DNA of 30,614 nt from Rhodocyclaceae bacterium UBA5602 (GTDB taxonomy: Bacteria; Pseudomonadota; Gammaproteobacteria; Burkholderiales; Rhodocyclaceae). Below are positions 1-7,776 of the stretch, in pieces. Within the stretch, counting starts at the first letter, position 1. Every line of letters starts with the position of its first letter. The translations under genes were made by a program, and so were the position numbers. Location of the stretch: the NCBI GenBank assembly GCA_002424865.1, contig DILC01000026.1, forward strand, positions 1 to 30,614, in the 5' to 3' direction. The notes below the pieces were generated by a model. The model searched no databases, was not told the origin of the DNA, and saw only the letters and a list, made by a program, of their open reading frames with translations.

Positions 1-21
1 CCGGACGCTGCATCTGTGGGG

Positions 22-111
22 TGGCGGAGAGGGCGGGATTCGAACCCGCGTTAGGTTTTCACCTAAACACGCTTTCCAGGCGTGCGACTTAAACCGCTCA
101 TCCACCTCTCC
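22..111 (-). tRNA. tRNA-Ser (anticodon GGA)
   Basis: Read on the minus strand this is a complete class II tRNA of 90 nt including an encoded CCA end (positions 22-24). The acceptor arms GGAGAGG (105-111) and CCTCTCC (26-32) pair perfectly. The anticodon stem CACGC/GCGTG encloses loop CTGGAAA, giving anticodon GGA, which reads serine UCC/UCU codons. A long variable arm and the T-loop GGTTCGAATCC are present, as expected for tRNA-Ser. It lies downstream of nadC on the same strand. Nothing recognisable lies between it and the left edge, and no integrase or duplicated 3' end suggests use as an attachment site. Confidence 0.97.
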
Positions 112-162
112 GCTGATGCAGGCTAATGCCGACCCTGTTTCCGTTGGCCTGGCAGGGCGCGG

Positions 163-191
163 ATTCTAGCAGAATCAGGCTTCGCTGTGAC
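163..191 (-). promoter_or_regulatory. Candidate sigma70 promoter of tRNA-Ser
   Basis: On the minus strand there is a -10 hexamer TAGAAT (163-168) preceded by TGC, an extended -10 feature. A -35-like GTCACA (186-191) lies at a 17-nt spacer. It ends about 50 nt upstream of the tRNA 5' end and overlaps the last codons of nadC, so the tRNA probably has its own promoter instead of relying on nadC read-through. The hexamers are imperfect matches, so this is an inference. Confidence 0.45.
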
Positions 192-1041
192 GTAAAGAGA
201 GATCAATTGCATTCACATCTTTCGTTAAGCTGCCGATCGAGATGCGATCAACGCCGGTTTGGGCAATGCTGCGTACGGTTTCAAGATTGACGCCACCCGA
301 GGCTTCCAGTTGCGCGCGGCCTGCGGTAAGTGCCACGGCCTCGCGCATTTGCGTCAGTCCCATGTTATCCAGCAGTATCATTTTCGCGCCCGCATCCAGC
401 GCCTCGCCGAGCTGGCTCAAGGTTTCCACTTCGATTTGAATGAACACGCCACGGTTTTCGTCATGCACAATGGCACGCGCGCGCTCCAAGGCGGGAACAA
501 TGCCACCCGCAGCGATAATGTGGTTTTCCTTGATCAACAAACCATCGTAAAGCCCCAGCCGATGGTTCTTGCCGCCGCCACAGGTCACTGCGTATTTTTG
601 CGCCAGGCGCAAACCGGGCAAGGTTTTACGGGTATCCACAATCCTGGCTTTTGTGCCGCGCACCGCGTCCACATAGGCGCGCGTGGTGGTGGCCGTTGCC
701 GACAGCAGCTGTAAAAAGTTCAAGGCGGCGCGCTCTGCGGTGAGCAACGCGCGGGTGTTAGCCTCTATTTCACACAGCGTTTGCCCGGCGGTAATCAGGT
801 CGCCATCCTGTGCTGTCCACCGCATGACAGACGTTGGGTCCAGTCGGCTAAAGCAGGCGTCAAACCAGGCACGGCCAGCCAACACGGCCTCTTCACGACA
901 GATTACCGCACCTTGGCTTCGCCGGTCAGCTGGCGTGAGTAAGGCCGTGACGTCCCCGCTGCCAATATCTTCAGCCAACGCAACGAGCACGTTACGTTCT
1001 ATTTCCGCGGCCAGCGCGAGCGAGTTTTGCAAAGTTTCCAT
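175..1041 (-). CDS. nadC: Nicotinate-nucleotide pyrophosphorylase (carboxylating), quinolinate phosphoribosyltransferase
   Basis: This cytosolic enzyme converts quinolinate and PRPP to nicotinate mononucleotide, CO2 and PPi in de novo NAD synthesis. Family motifs are visible in order: EDIGSGDVT near the N-terminus, LLTAERAALNFLQ, the substrate-binding RIVDTRKTLPGLR followed by KYAVTCGGGKNHR, then LIKENHI, IEVETL, MILLDNM and the C-terminal EASGGVN and GVDRISIGSLT. The 288-residue length is normal for the family. ATG at 1041 was chosen: a TTG 21 nt upstream in frame has no ribosome-binding site, whereas GGGG lies 11 nt before the ATG. It is divergent from the glutamate-synthase-like gene, with only 51 bp between start codons. 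The nadA and nadB genes are not nearby. Confidence 0.95.
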   Translation of the reverse strand: METLQNSLALAAEIERNVLVALAEDIGSGDVTALLTPADRRSQGAVICREEAVLAGRAWFDACFSRLDPTSVMRWTAQDGDLITAGQTLCEIEANTRALLTAERAALNFLQLLSATATTTRAYVDAVRGTKARIVDTRKTLPGLRLAQKYAVTCGGGKNHRLGLYDGLLIKENHIIAAGGIVPALERARAIVHDENRGVFIQIEVETLSQLGEALDAGAKMILLDNMGLTQMREAVALTAGRAQLEASGGVNLETVRSIAQTGVDRISIGSLTKDVNAIDLSLRHSEA

Positions 1042-1092
1042 GTTATGTTTTGCCCCAGTCAATTCTGCGGAATTTTAACAGGGGGAAGTGGC

Positions 1093-2583
1093 ATGATCGG
1101 TGTGTTTTCAGTCAGCCTTGGGGTGCTGATTGCCTTTGCCATCAGCATTGCGGTGATTTATTTCTATCTCAAGGACATCACGCAAAAAAAGCACGCCATC
1201 TTGCGCAACTTCCCGCTCATTGGCCATTTGCGTTACTTTTTTGAGCAACTGGGTGAACACTTTCGCCAATACCTTTTCCTGGGTGACCGTGAGGAGCGGC
1301 CATTTAACCGGGCCACACGCAGTTGGGTATACCGGCTGGCGAAAAACGAAGGTGGCGTGCTGGGTTTTGGTTCAACTTACGACCTGCACGAACCCGGGGC
1401 GTTGGTTTTTGTCAATGCTCCCTTTCCGGTACTGGAAAGTGACCGGCTCCCCACCCCGCCGCTAAGCATGGGCGAGGGCTGGTGCGAAAAGCCGTTTGTA
1501 ACCCGCTCCATCGTCAATATCAGCGGCATGAGCTTTGGCGCGATTTCCCAACCCGCAGTCCGCGCCTTGTCCCTGGGGGCGGCAAAAGCCGGGTGCTGGA
1601 TTGATACGGGCGAAGGCGGTTTATCGCCATATCACCTCGAAGGCGGTTGTGATGTGATCATGCAAATTGGCACGGCCAAGTATGGCGTACGCGATGACAA
1701 TGGCCGACTCTCAACTGAAAAACTGCGTGACATCGCAGCGCGGGATAATGTGCGCGCTTTCGAGATCAAGCTCTCGCAAGGCGCCAAGCCTGGCAAAGGC
1801 GGCGTGTTGATGGGCGTTAAAGTGACCCCAGAAATTGCCCGCATCCGCGGAATTCCCGTGGGGGAGGATTCACTTTCGCCGAACCGGCATCTGGATATTG
1901 CCAATATCAACGAGTTGCTCGACATGGTCGTTCGCGTACGCGACATCACCGGCAAACCCGTCGGCATCAAAACCGCGCTGGGATGTTGGGAATTCATGAA
2001 TCAGCTCACCGAAGCCATTGCTCGACGCGGCTTGGGCCATGCGCCGGACTTTATCGCTATTGATGGTGGCGAAGGCGGCTCGGGCGCAGCACCCCAGGCT
2101 TTGGCCGACCACATGGGGCTCTCCATTTCCGAAGCGCTGCCGTGCGCCGTCGATGCCTTGCTGGAAGCGGGCATTAAAGATCGCATCAAGGTCATTGCCG
2201 CAGGACAACTGGTGACTCCGGCACGCGCGGCCTGGGCGCTGGCTTGCGGTGCGGATTACGTAAACACCGCGCGCGGCTTCATGTTTTCCTTAGGCTGCAT
2301 TCAAGCCCTGCGCTGCCACACCAACACTTGCCCGACGGGGATTGCGACGCACGACATTAAACTGCAGCGTGGCTTGGTGGTGGAAGAAAAGTTCGCGCGC
2401 GTGGCGAATTATTGCCTCAACATGAACAAGGAAATTGACATGATTGCGCATAGCTGCGGCCTGCATCATGCAAGGGAATTCCGCCGCGAGCATGTGCGCA
2501 TTGCCCGCACCGATGGCAATACAACCGCGCTTAATGTGCTTTTCCCGTATCCGCTGCAGCGTTCGGTCCAGGCGGCTTCTTGA
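1093..2583 (+). CDS. Membrane-anchored FMN-binding glutamate synthase family protein
   Basis: This 496-residue protein matches the FMN/glutamate-synthase central domain (Glu_synthase family) but lacks the glutamine amidotransferase and the C-terminal GXGXG helix domain of true GltB. The N-terminus carries one transmembrane segment (about residues 4-26), then a short soluble stretch. The FMN-barrel motifs follow: SGMSFGAISQPAVRALSLGA, GEGGLSPYH, QIGTAKYGVR, EIKLSQGAKPGKGG, DSLSPNRHLDI, DGGEGGSGAAPQA, and CHTNTCPTGIATHD near the C-terminus. The start ATG at 1093 has an excellent SD (AGGGGGAAG). Proteins of this type are widespread but the physiological substrate is usually unassigned; oxidoreductase activity at the cytoplasmic membrane face is inference. 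Its 3' end overlaps the convergent DMT gene by 53 bp. Confidence 0.9.
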   Translation: MIGVFSVSLGVLIAFAISIAVIYFYLKDITQKKHAILRNFPLIGHLRYFFEQLGEHFRQYLFLGDREERPFNRATRSWVYRLAKNEGGVLGFGSTYDLHEPGALVFVNAPFPVLESDRLPTPPLSMGEGWCEKPFVTRSIVNISGMSFGAISQPAVRALSLGAAKAGCWIDTGEGGLSPYHLEGGCDVIMQIGTAKYGVRDDNGRLSTEKLRDIAARDNVRAFEIKLSQGAKPGKGGVLMGVKVTPEIARIRGIPVGEDSLSPNRHLDIANINELLDMVVRVRDITGKPVGIKTALGCWEFMNQLTEAIARRGLGHAPDFIAIDGGEGGSGAAPQALADHMGLSISEALPCAVDALLEAGIKDRIKVIAAGQLVTPARAAWALACGADYVNTARGFMFSLGCIQALRCHTNTCPTGIATHDIKLQRGLVVEEKFARVANYCLNMNKEIDMIAHSCGLHHAREFRREHVRIARTDGNTTALNVLFPYPLQRSVQAAS

Positions 2584-3469
2584 ACCGTTCAGAGAGCGCA
2601 ATCGACATGCTGCTCACCGCAATGATCACAATCCCGATGAGCGCGATGCCATCGGGCAAATGGTCATAGACCAGATACCCCAGCAAGGTCGCCCAGATCA
2701 GCTGCGCGTAAGTAAAAGGCGCCAGGGTTGACGCCTTGGCGTGGCGAAAGGCCAGAATGAATAACCAGTGGCCGATGCCGCCCAATACGCCGAGCGATAA
2801 AATTTGCAGTATTTGAAACGGCGTGGGCGTGGGGCCGCCCCAATAAAACGGTACGGCAAGGCTCAAGCCCGCAGTGCCTATCATTGCACCGTAAAACAGC
2901 ATGGTGAGCGCATTTTCGCTAGGCGATAAACGGCGTGTCTGAATCTGGTAGATCGCATATAAAACCGCGGTGATTACCATGAAAATCAGCCCATCAACAG
3001 GCAAATTGCCACCGGGCCGGGCGATCAGCAGCACACCGGCAAAGCCCGCAACCACAGCCACCCAGCGCACGGGGGTGATTTTTTCGCCCAGTTGCCAGCG
3101 CGCCAGCAAAACCACAATCAGGGGCGAGAGGAAAATCACCGCCGTGGCTTCTGCCAAGGGCAACAAGCGAAAACCGGCAATACCAAAACAGGAGGTCGTC
3201 AATAACACCAAACCGCGCTTCACTTGCGCCCACGGGTTTTGGGTGGTGACCAGTTTTAGCCGCATGGACGGCGCCAGGAGAATCAGCATCAGCAAAAAAT
3301 GCACGCTGTAACGCGCCCAGACAATCATCGGCAAGGGGAAGGTGCGGGTGAGATATTTTGACGTTGCATCGAGTGAGGTGAAGAAAAAAACCGCTATCAG
3401 GATGTAGGCAATGCCGCGAATGGGCTGCGGTTCAAAAGGCAATTTAGACATCCAGGGCAATCCATTCAT
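2531..3469 (-). CDS. DMT superfamily (EamA-type) permease
   Basis: This is a hydrophobic inner-membrane protein of about 312 residues with roughly ten predicted transmembrane helices arranged as two EamA repeats. The first repeat starts near GIAYILIAVFFFTSLDATSK, and the second near VDGLIFMVITAVLYAIYQ. The substrate cannot be read from sequence; family members export amino acids, metabolites or drugs. The start is ambiguous. ATG 3469 has a weak AGG 7 nt upstream, while ATG 3451 overlaps the nnrD stop codon in an ATGTCTAA arrangement that suggests translational coupling. Both place the gene in an operon behind nnrD. The last 53 bp are antisense to the end of the convergent FMN-binding gene. 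Confidence 0.88.
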   Translation of the reverse strand: MNGLPWMSKLPFEPQPIRGIAYILIAVFFFTSLDATSKYLTRTFPLPMIVWARYSVHFLLMLILLAPSMRLKLVTTQNPWAQVKRGLVLLTTSCFGIAGFRLLPLAEATAVIFLSPLIVVLLARWQLGEKITPVRWVAVVAGFAGVLLIARPGGNLPVDGLIFMVITAVLYAIYQIQTRRLSPSENALTMLFYGAMIGTAGLSLAVPFYWGGPTPTPFQILQILSLGVLGGIGHWLFILAFRHAKASTLAPFTYAQLIWATLLGYLVYDHLPDGIALIGIVIIAVSSMSIALSERFKKPPGPNAAADTGKAH

Positions 3470-5078
3470 TCAAAAGCCTGCGTGCCGCAGGGATCAGTTC
3501 ACTTGCCGTTAAACCTACCGGCCCTTGTCCTTCTGTGACTAACACATCGGCGGCTGCGCCGTGCAAATACACGCCACCCATTAACGCTTCCGCCGCTGGC
3601 CAGCCTTGCGCCAACAGCGCACCTACCAGGCCGGACAGCACATCGCCCGTACCGCCCGTCGCCAGCCCGGCGTTGCCCGTGGGGTTGATGCGCCATTGGG
3701 CGTTCGGCTTGCCATCCGGATGCGCTAGCAGGCAAGCAACCACAGTGCCGCAACCTTTCAATGCCACGTGCGCATTGAAACGCTGCGCAATTTCCAGCGC
3801 AGCGGCCACGCGGTTGGCTTGCACTTCCTCAACACCCACCGCCAGCAGCCGCGCGGCTTCTGCCGGATGCGGTGTCATGAGCGTGGGCGCGCCGCGTCGT
3901 GCAATACGCGCTGCCAGCACAGGATGCTGGGCCAAGAGATTCAACGCATCAGCGTCCAGCAGCAAGGAAAACTCGGCGCTGGCAACACGGCGCAAGGCTT
4001 CCAGCGCAGCCTCGGATGTGCCCAGCCCCGGGCCAATGACTGCCGCTGTTGCCTGGCTTGCCGCAGCCTCAACCGTGCGCAGCATGAGTTCAGGCTGCAC
4101 CACATCCACCAGCAGTTTTTCCAGCAGGCCGGCAAACACGCGCCCGGCGCCTAAATGCAAAGCCGCACGCGCAGCGAGCAAGGCCGCCCCCGTCATGCCG
4201 CGTGCGCCGCCGATCACCGCCAAAGAACCAAAGCGGCCTTTGTGCGTATTGCGCTGCCGCGGTTTAAGGCAGGATTGAAAATCTGCCCTTGCCAGCCGTG
4301 CACCCGGCGCATTCAAGCGTTGAACTGCTTCGCCCAATCCCAGCGCATCAATGCTGATTTTTCCGCAATAGTCAGGCCCATCGAGCGTATATAAACCGGG
4401 CTTGCCCGCAATAAAACTGATTGTATGCGTCGCACGCACCGCGCATCCCGACGCGTTTTCCGCCCCCACCACGCGGCCGGTATCCGCATCCAGCCCGCTA
4501 GGAATATCCAGCGCCAGCACGGGACCTGCGAACTGGTTGATGCGCTCAACTATCGCCGCATACTCGCCAACCATCGGACGCGTTAAACCGATGCCAAACA
4601 AGCCATCCACCACCAGGCTATAGTCGCCATCCAGCACGCTGGCCTTGTCAAGCGCAGAAAAGTCGGCGCTGGCAACACGGCGCTCCGTGTGCCGATTGCT
4701 TGCATTTTCAGCCAGTTGCGCCCGCCATTGCCCCAGCGCCCGCTGCGCATCCGGCGGCAGATTTGCCTCATCACCCAAAAACACCAGCGCCACTGGCACC
4801 TGGTTTTCATGCAACACACGCGCCATTGCAAATGCATCGCCGCCATTGTTACCAGGTCCCGCAAAAATCAGCACCGGCGCGCTTTGAACAAGGCCTCCTG
4901 CACCCTTTTTTGCCGCCTGAACAGGTTCAGCCAGAATACGCATTGCCGCCGCTGCCGCCGCCTGCCCTGCCCGCGCCATCAGGGGCGGCATATCCTGGGC
5001 ATGCGCAGCTTCCAAGGCGCGCAATTGCGGCGTAAGCAAAAGTGGAAAATAGCGTGGGAAATAGTGTGGGAAATCCAT
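3444..5078 (-). CDS. nnrD: Bifunctional NAD(P)H-hydrate repair enzyme (epimerase plus ADP-dependent dehydratase)
   Basis: This 544-residue protein repairs hydrated NADH/NADPH. The N-terminal YjeF_N epimerase half (about 1-225) shows AGPGNNGGDAFAMARVL, VDGLFGIGLTRP and LDIPSGLDADTG. The C-terminal ribokinase-like dehydratase half (about 245-540) shows THKGRFGSLAVIGGA, the nucleotide-contacting GPGLGTS, LLDADALN, MTPHPAEAARLL and the catalytic NPTGNAGLATGGTGDVLSG. Length is normal for the fused form, also called YjeF/Nnr. Two oddities: the first residues contain a short FPxY/FPxY repeat encoded by near-identical 12-mers, and two segments (RRVASADFS and RRVASAEFS) share a 20-nt DNA repeat that resembles the intergenic repeat found elsewhere in this window. 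It is followed directly by the DMT permease and is divergent from folD. Confidence 0.95.
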   Translation of the reverse strand: MDFPHYFPRYFPLLLTPQLRALEAAHAQDMPPLMARAGQAAAAAAMRILAEPVQAAKKGAGGLVQSAPVLIFAGPGNNGGDAFAMARVLHENQVPVALVFLGDEANLPPDAQRALGQWRAQLAENASNRHTERRVASADFSALDKASVLDGDYSLVVDGLFGIGLTRPMVGEYAAIVERINQFAGPVLALDIPSGLDADTGRVVGAENASGCAVRATHTISFIAGKPGLYTLDGPDYCGKISIDALGLGEAVQRLNAPGARLARADFQSCLKPRQRNTHKGRFGSLAVIGGARGMTGAALLAARAALHLGAGRVFAGLLEKLLVDVVQPELMLRTVEAAASQATAAVIGPGLGTSEAALEALRRVASAEFSLLLDADALNLLAQHPVLAARIARRGAPTLMTPHPAEAARLLAVGVEEVQANRVAAALEIAQRFNAHVALKGCGTVVACLLAHPDGKPNAQWRINPTGNAGLATGGTGDVLSGLVGALLAQGWPAAEALMGGVYLHGAAADVLVTEGQGPVGLTASELIPAARRLLNEWIALDV

Positions 5079-5264
5079 GCGGCTATTCTAATCGGCGAAT
5101 TCGTGCCACCCAATCCGGGCCACCCTTTAATTTCAGCCCCCCCGCTGAAACAAACCCACGTCTGGACGCTCAACAATCATTCAGGGATAATTCGCCCCTT
5201 TGGTTTACCTCTGGTTTTAACAACCCCTACCGCACCCCCTCTTGGCGTGCAGGAGCCCTACCGA

Positions 5265-6131
5265 ATGACAGCACGCCCCATTAACGGCAATGCGCTCTCG
5301 ACCGCGCTGCGCAGCGATTTAACTGCCCGCACCCTCACTCTTGAAGCGCAAGGCATAACACCTGCCCTGGCCGTAATTCTGGTGGGCGACGACCCAGCCT
5401 CTGCCGTGTATGTGCGCAACAAGATTGCCGCTTGCGAAAAAACCGGCATACGCTCGCTGCACTTTAACTTTGCTGCGGATGTTGATCCTGCGCTGGTCTT
5501 GGCCAAAATCAACGAACTCAACACGAACCCCGAGGTGCATGGCATTCTGGTGCAGCTCCCGCTGCCCAAGCAGTTTGACACCGACGCCGTGCTCGAAGCC
5601 ATTGCGGTTGAGAAAGACGTGGATGGATTCCACGCCCAGAATATTGGCGCCCTCGTCCAGGGCAAGCCGCGCTTTATTCCCTGCACGCCCTATGGCGTGA
5701 TGAAAATGCTGGCGTCCATTGAGGCGCCGCTCAAGGGCGCTGAAGCCGTCATCGTCGGGCGCAGCAATATTGTTGGCAAGCCGATGGCGCTACTGCTATT
5801 GGCCCAAGGCTGCACCGTCACCATTTGCCACTCGCAAACGCGCGACCTGGCCTTTCACACGCGGCGTGCGGATATCCTGATCGCCGCCGTCGGGCGGCCG
5901 AAAATAATCACGGGTGACATGGTCAAGCCCGGCGCCATCGTGATCGACGTGGGCATCAACCGCCTACCCGACGGCAAGCTGTGCGGCGACGTTGATTTTG
6001 CCAGCGCGAGCGAGGTGGCCTCAGCCATTACACCCGTGCCAGGCGGCGTGGGGCCGATGACCATCACCATGCTGCTGACGAACACCCTGGAAGCGGCTGA
6101 GCGCTCTATCCAGCCCGCCGCGGCGCAATAA
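5265..6131 (+). CDS. folD: Bifunctional methylenetetrahydrofolate dehydrogenase / methenyltetrahydrofolate cyclohydrolase
   Basis: FolD interconverts 5,10-methylene-THF, 5,10-methenyl-THF and 10-formyl-THF in the cytosol, supplying one-carbon units for purine and formyl-Met synthesis. The 288-residue protein shows SAVYVRNKIAACEK with the catalytic Tyr and Lys, VQLPLP, KDVDGFHAQNIG, PCTPYGVMKML, the NADP-binding VIVGRSNIVGKPMA, VIDVGIN, GDVDF and the C-terminal PVPGGVGPMTITML. Start ATG 5265 has AGGAG (5251-5255) nine nt upstream. The reading frame stays open much further upstream, but only antisense to nnrD, and those residues do not resemble FolD. It begins the folD-purE-hemF cluster. Confidence 0.97.
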   Translation: MTARPINGNALSTALRSDLTARTLTLEAQGITPALAVILVGDDPASAVYVRNKIAACEKTGIRSLHFNFAADVDPALVLAKINELNTNPEVHGILVQLPLPKQFDTDAVLEAIAVEKDVDGFHAQNIGALVQGKPRFIPCTPYGVMKMLASIEAPLKGAEAVIVGRSNIVGKPMALLLLAQGCTVTICHSQTRDLAFHTRRADILIAAVGRPKIITGDMVKPGAIVIDVGINRLPDGKLCGDVDFASASEVASAITPVPGGVGPMTITMLLTNTLEAAERSIQPAAAQ

Positions 6132-6170
6132 TTCATCAGCAACTTGTTCAATTCGATAAAGTAAAAAAAC

Positions 6171-6668
6171 ATGACCACTCCCCTTCCCCTCGTTGGCATA
6201 CTCATGGGCTCGGATTCCGACTGGCCCGTCATGCAAGCGGCTGCAAAAATGCTCAAAGAGTTTGGCGTGCCTTATGAAGCGCGCGTGATTTCAGCGCACC
6301 GCGCACCAGACGTGTTGTTTGATTATGTGACAGGCGCCAGCGACCGGGGCATACGGATTCTCATCGGCGGCGCAGGGGGCGCAGCACATCTGCCTGGCGT
6401 GATGGCCGCTAAAACAACCTTGCCTGTCCTGGGCGTGCCTATGCCATCCAAACATTTAATGGGCATGGATTCGCTGCTTGCCATCGTGCAAATGCCCAAA
6501 GGCATACCCGTGGCGACCTTTGCCATTGGCGAAGCTGGCGCAGCCAATGCCGCCTTGATGGCCATTGCCATTTTGGCTGGCACAGATGCGGAACTGAACA
6601 AAAAACTGGCGGCTTTCCGCACCACGCAAACAGAACGCATGCTGAACGTCACGCTGCCCGAACTGTGA
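6171..6668 (+). CDS. purE: N5-carboxyaminoimidazole ribonucleotide mutase
   Basis: Class I PurE moves the carboxylate of N5-CAIR to C4 to give CAIR in purine synthesis. The 165-residue protein carries all the family signatures: MGSDSDWPVMQ, VISAHRAPD with the catalytic His, GGAGGAAHLPGVMAA, and MPSKHLMGMDSLLAIVQMPK followed by GEAGAANAA. PurK, which usually makes the substrate and often neighbours purE, is not in this window. The gene follows folD by 39 bp and precedes hemF by 7 bp, so co-transcription is likely. The region before ATG 6171 is A-rich with no strong SD. Confidence 0.97.
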   Translation: MTTPLPLVGILMGSDSDWPVMQAAAKMLKEFGVPYEARVISAHRAPDVLFDYVTGASDRGIRILIGGAGGAAHLPGVMAAKTTLPVLGVPMPSKHLMGMDSLLAIVQMPKGIPVATFAIGEAGAANAALMAIAILAGTDAELNKKLAAFRTTQTERMLNVTLPEL

Positions 6669-6675
6669 GACTGCC

Positions 6676-7572
6676 ATGAATATCCCTGCCGTTCGCAGTT
6701 ATCTGCTGAACCTGCAAGCACAGATCGTCAGCTCGCTCGAAACCTTCGACGGAGAGTCGTTTCGTCGCGATGCGTGGCAACGCCCGGAAGGCGGCGGCGG
6801 CATTTCGCGCTTGATAGAAAACGGCCTGTTTTTCGAGCGCGGCGGGGTGAACTTTTCTCACGTCAAGGGCACAACGCTCCCCGCCTCAGCGACCGCGCAC
6901 CGACCGGAACTCGCCGGCCGCAACTGGGAGGCCATGGGCGTATCGCTGGTGCTGCATCCGCATAACCCCTACTGCCCCACCGTGCACATGAACGTGCGCT
7001 TTTTTGTGGCTGAAAAAGAGGGCGGTGCGCCGGTATGGTGGTTTGGCGGCGGTATGGATTTAACGCCTTATTACGGGTTTGCCGATGATGCGACCTCTTT
7101 TCACCAAACTTGCCGTGAGGCCTTGGCCCCGTTTGGAGAACAACTGTATCCGGAATACAAAGCCTGGTGCGATCGCTACTTTTTCCTCAAGCACCGCAAT
7201 GAAGCCCGCGGTGTCGGCGGCATCTTTTTTGACGATGTGAACGAAGGCGGCTTTGAGCGCTGCTTTGCCCTCATGCAAAGCGTGGGCAATCATTTCATTC
7301 CAGCGTATTTGCCTGTCATCGAGCGGCGCAGGAAACTCGCTTATGGTGACCGCGAGCGTGATTTTCAGGCTTATCGCCGTGGCCGCTATGTCGAGTTCAA
7401 TCTGGTCTGGGATCGCGGCACGCTGTTTGGCCTGCAATCCGGCGGACGCACGGAATCCATCTTGATGTCCCTGCCACCCAATGCCATCTGGCGCTATGAC
7501 TGGCATCCCGCCCCGGGCAGCGCAGAAGAAAAACTCTATACGGACTTTTTGCCGGCACGTGAATGGGTTTAA
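6676..7572 (+). CDS. hemF: Oxygen-dependent coproporphyrinogen III oxidase
   Basis: HemF oxidatively decarboxylates coproporphyrinogen III to protoporphyrinogen IX using O2, implying aerobic haem synthesis in this organism. The 298-residue length is standard. Conserved stretches include GGGGISRLIENG, FFERGGVNFSHVKG, HPHNPYCPTVHMNVRFF with the catalytic His pair, WWFGGGMDLTPYYG, VGGIFFDDVNEGG and the C-terminal RGRYVEFNLVWDRGT then FGLQSGGRTESILMSLPP. A GAGA SD lies 6-9 nt before ATG 6676. It is the last gene of the folD-purE-hemF cluster and converges on the hemCDXY operon, so haem genes face each other across a 204-bp gap. Confidence 0.97.
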   Translation: MNIPAVRSYLLNLQAQIVSSLETFDGESFRRDAWQRPEGGGGISRLIENGLFFERGGVNFSHVKGTTLPASATAHRPELAGRNWEAMGVSLVLHPHNPYCPTVHMNVRFFVAEKEGGAPVWWFGGGMDLTPYYGFADDATSFHQTCREALAPFGEQLYPEYKAWCDRYFFLKHRNEARGVGGIFFDDVNEGGFERCFALMQSVGNHFIPAYLPVIERRRKLAYGDRERDFQAYRRGRYVEFNLVWDRGTLFGLQSGGRTESILMSLPPNAIWRYDWHPAPGSAEEKLYTDFLPAREWV

Positions 7573-7608
7573 ATAGGCTTAGGGATTTAACCAGGCAGCC
7601 TGGCGGTG

Positions 7609-7664
7609 ACTGCCCGGCCTGCTGCGCGATCGGCGTAGTCTCACATCAAATGGCGTTATTTCAC
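7609..7664 (+). repeat. Partial copy of a dispersed intergenic repeat (copy A)
   Basis: In the gap between hemF and hemY, 56 bp match 15402-15456 at about three quarters of positions by eye. Shared blocks include GCTGCGCGA and CAAATGGCGT, followed by TTTCAC. The copy at 15402 is followed directly by the 24-bp core repeat, whereas this one lacks the core. The rest of the gap (7665-7776) holds a small CACCCATT-type direct repeat at 7680-7710 and no clear U-tract terminator. Confidence 0.45.
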
Positions 7665-7776
7665 GCCAAGCCGCGAATTCACCCCATTCACCCATTCACC
7701 CCCACCCATTAAGGCCTTTTTGCCACAGGCTTATTGCAAAAAATATGATCGGCCAGAGGGATTATTCACACCACGG

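Noticed and set aside
22..111. tRNA-Ser as an integration site for a mobile element
   Set aside because: No integrase, no duplicated tRNA 3' end and only housekeeping genes follow.
3535..4278. 247-codon plus-strand open frame inside nnrD
   Set aside because: It is a shadow frame; composition is Ala/Ser/Arg-rich with no recognisable motif, while the opposite strand encodes all NnrD signatures.
4689..5264. Long upstream extension of the folD reading frame
   Set aside because: It is antisense to nnrD, has no FolD-like sequence, and a strong SD plus family-consistent start exist at 5265.
7717..7743. TTTTTGC/GCAAAAA inverted repeat as a terminator between hemF and hemY
   Set aside because: The stem is almost all A-T pairs with only two G-C pairs and a 12-nt loop, too weak for intrinsic termination.
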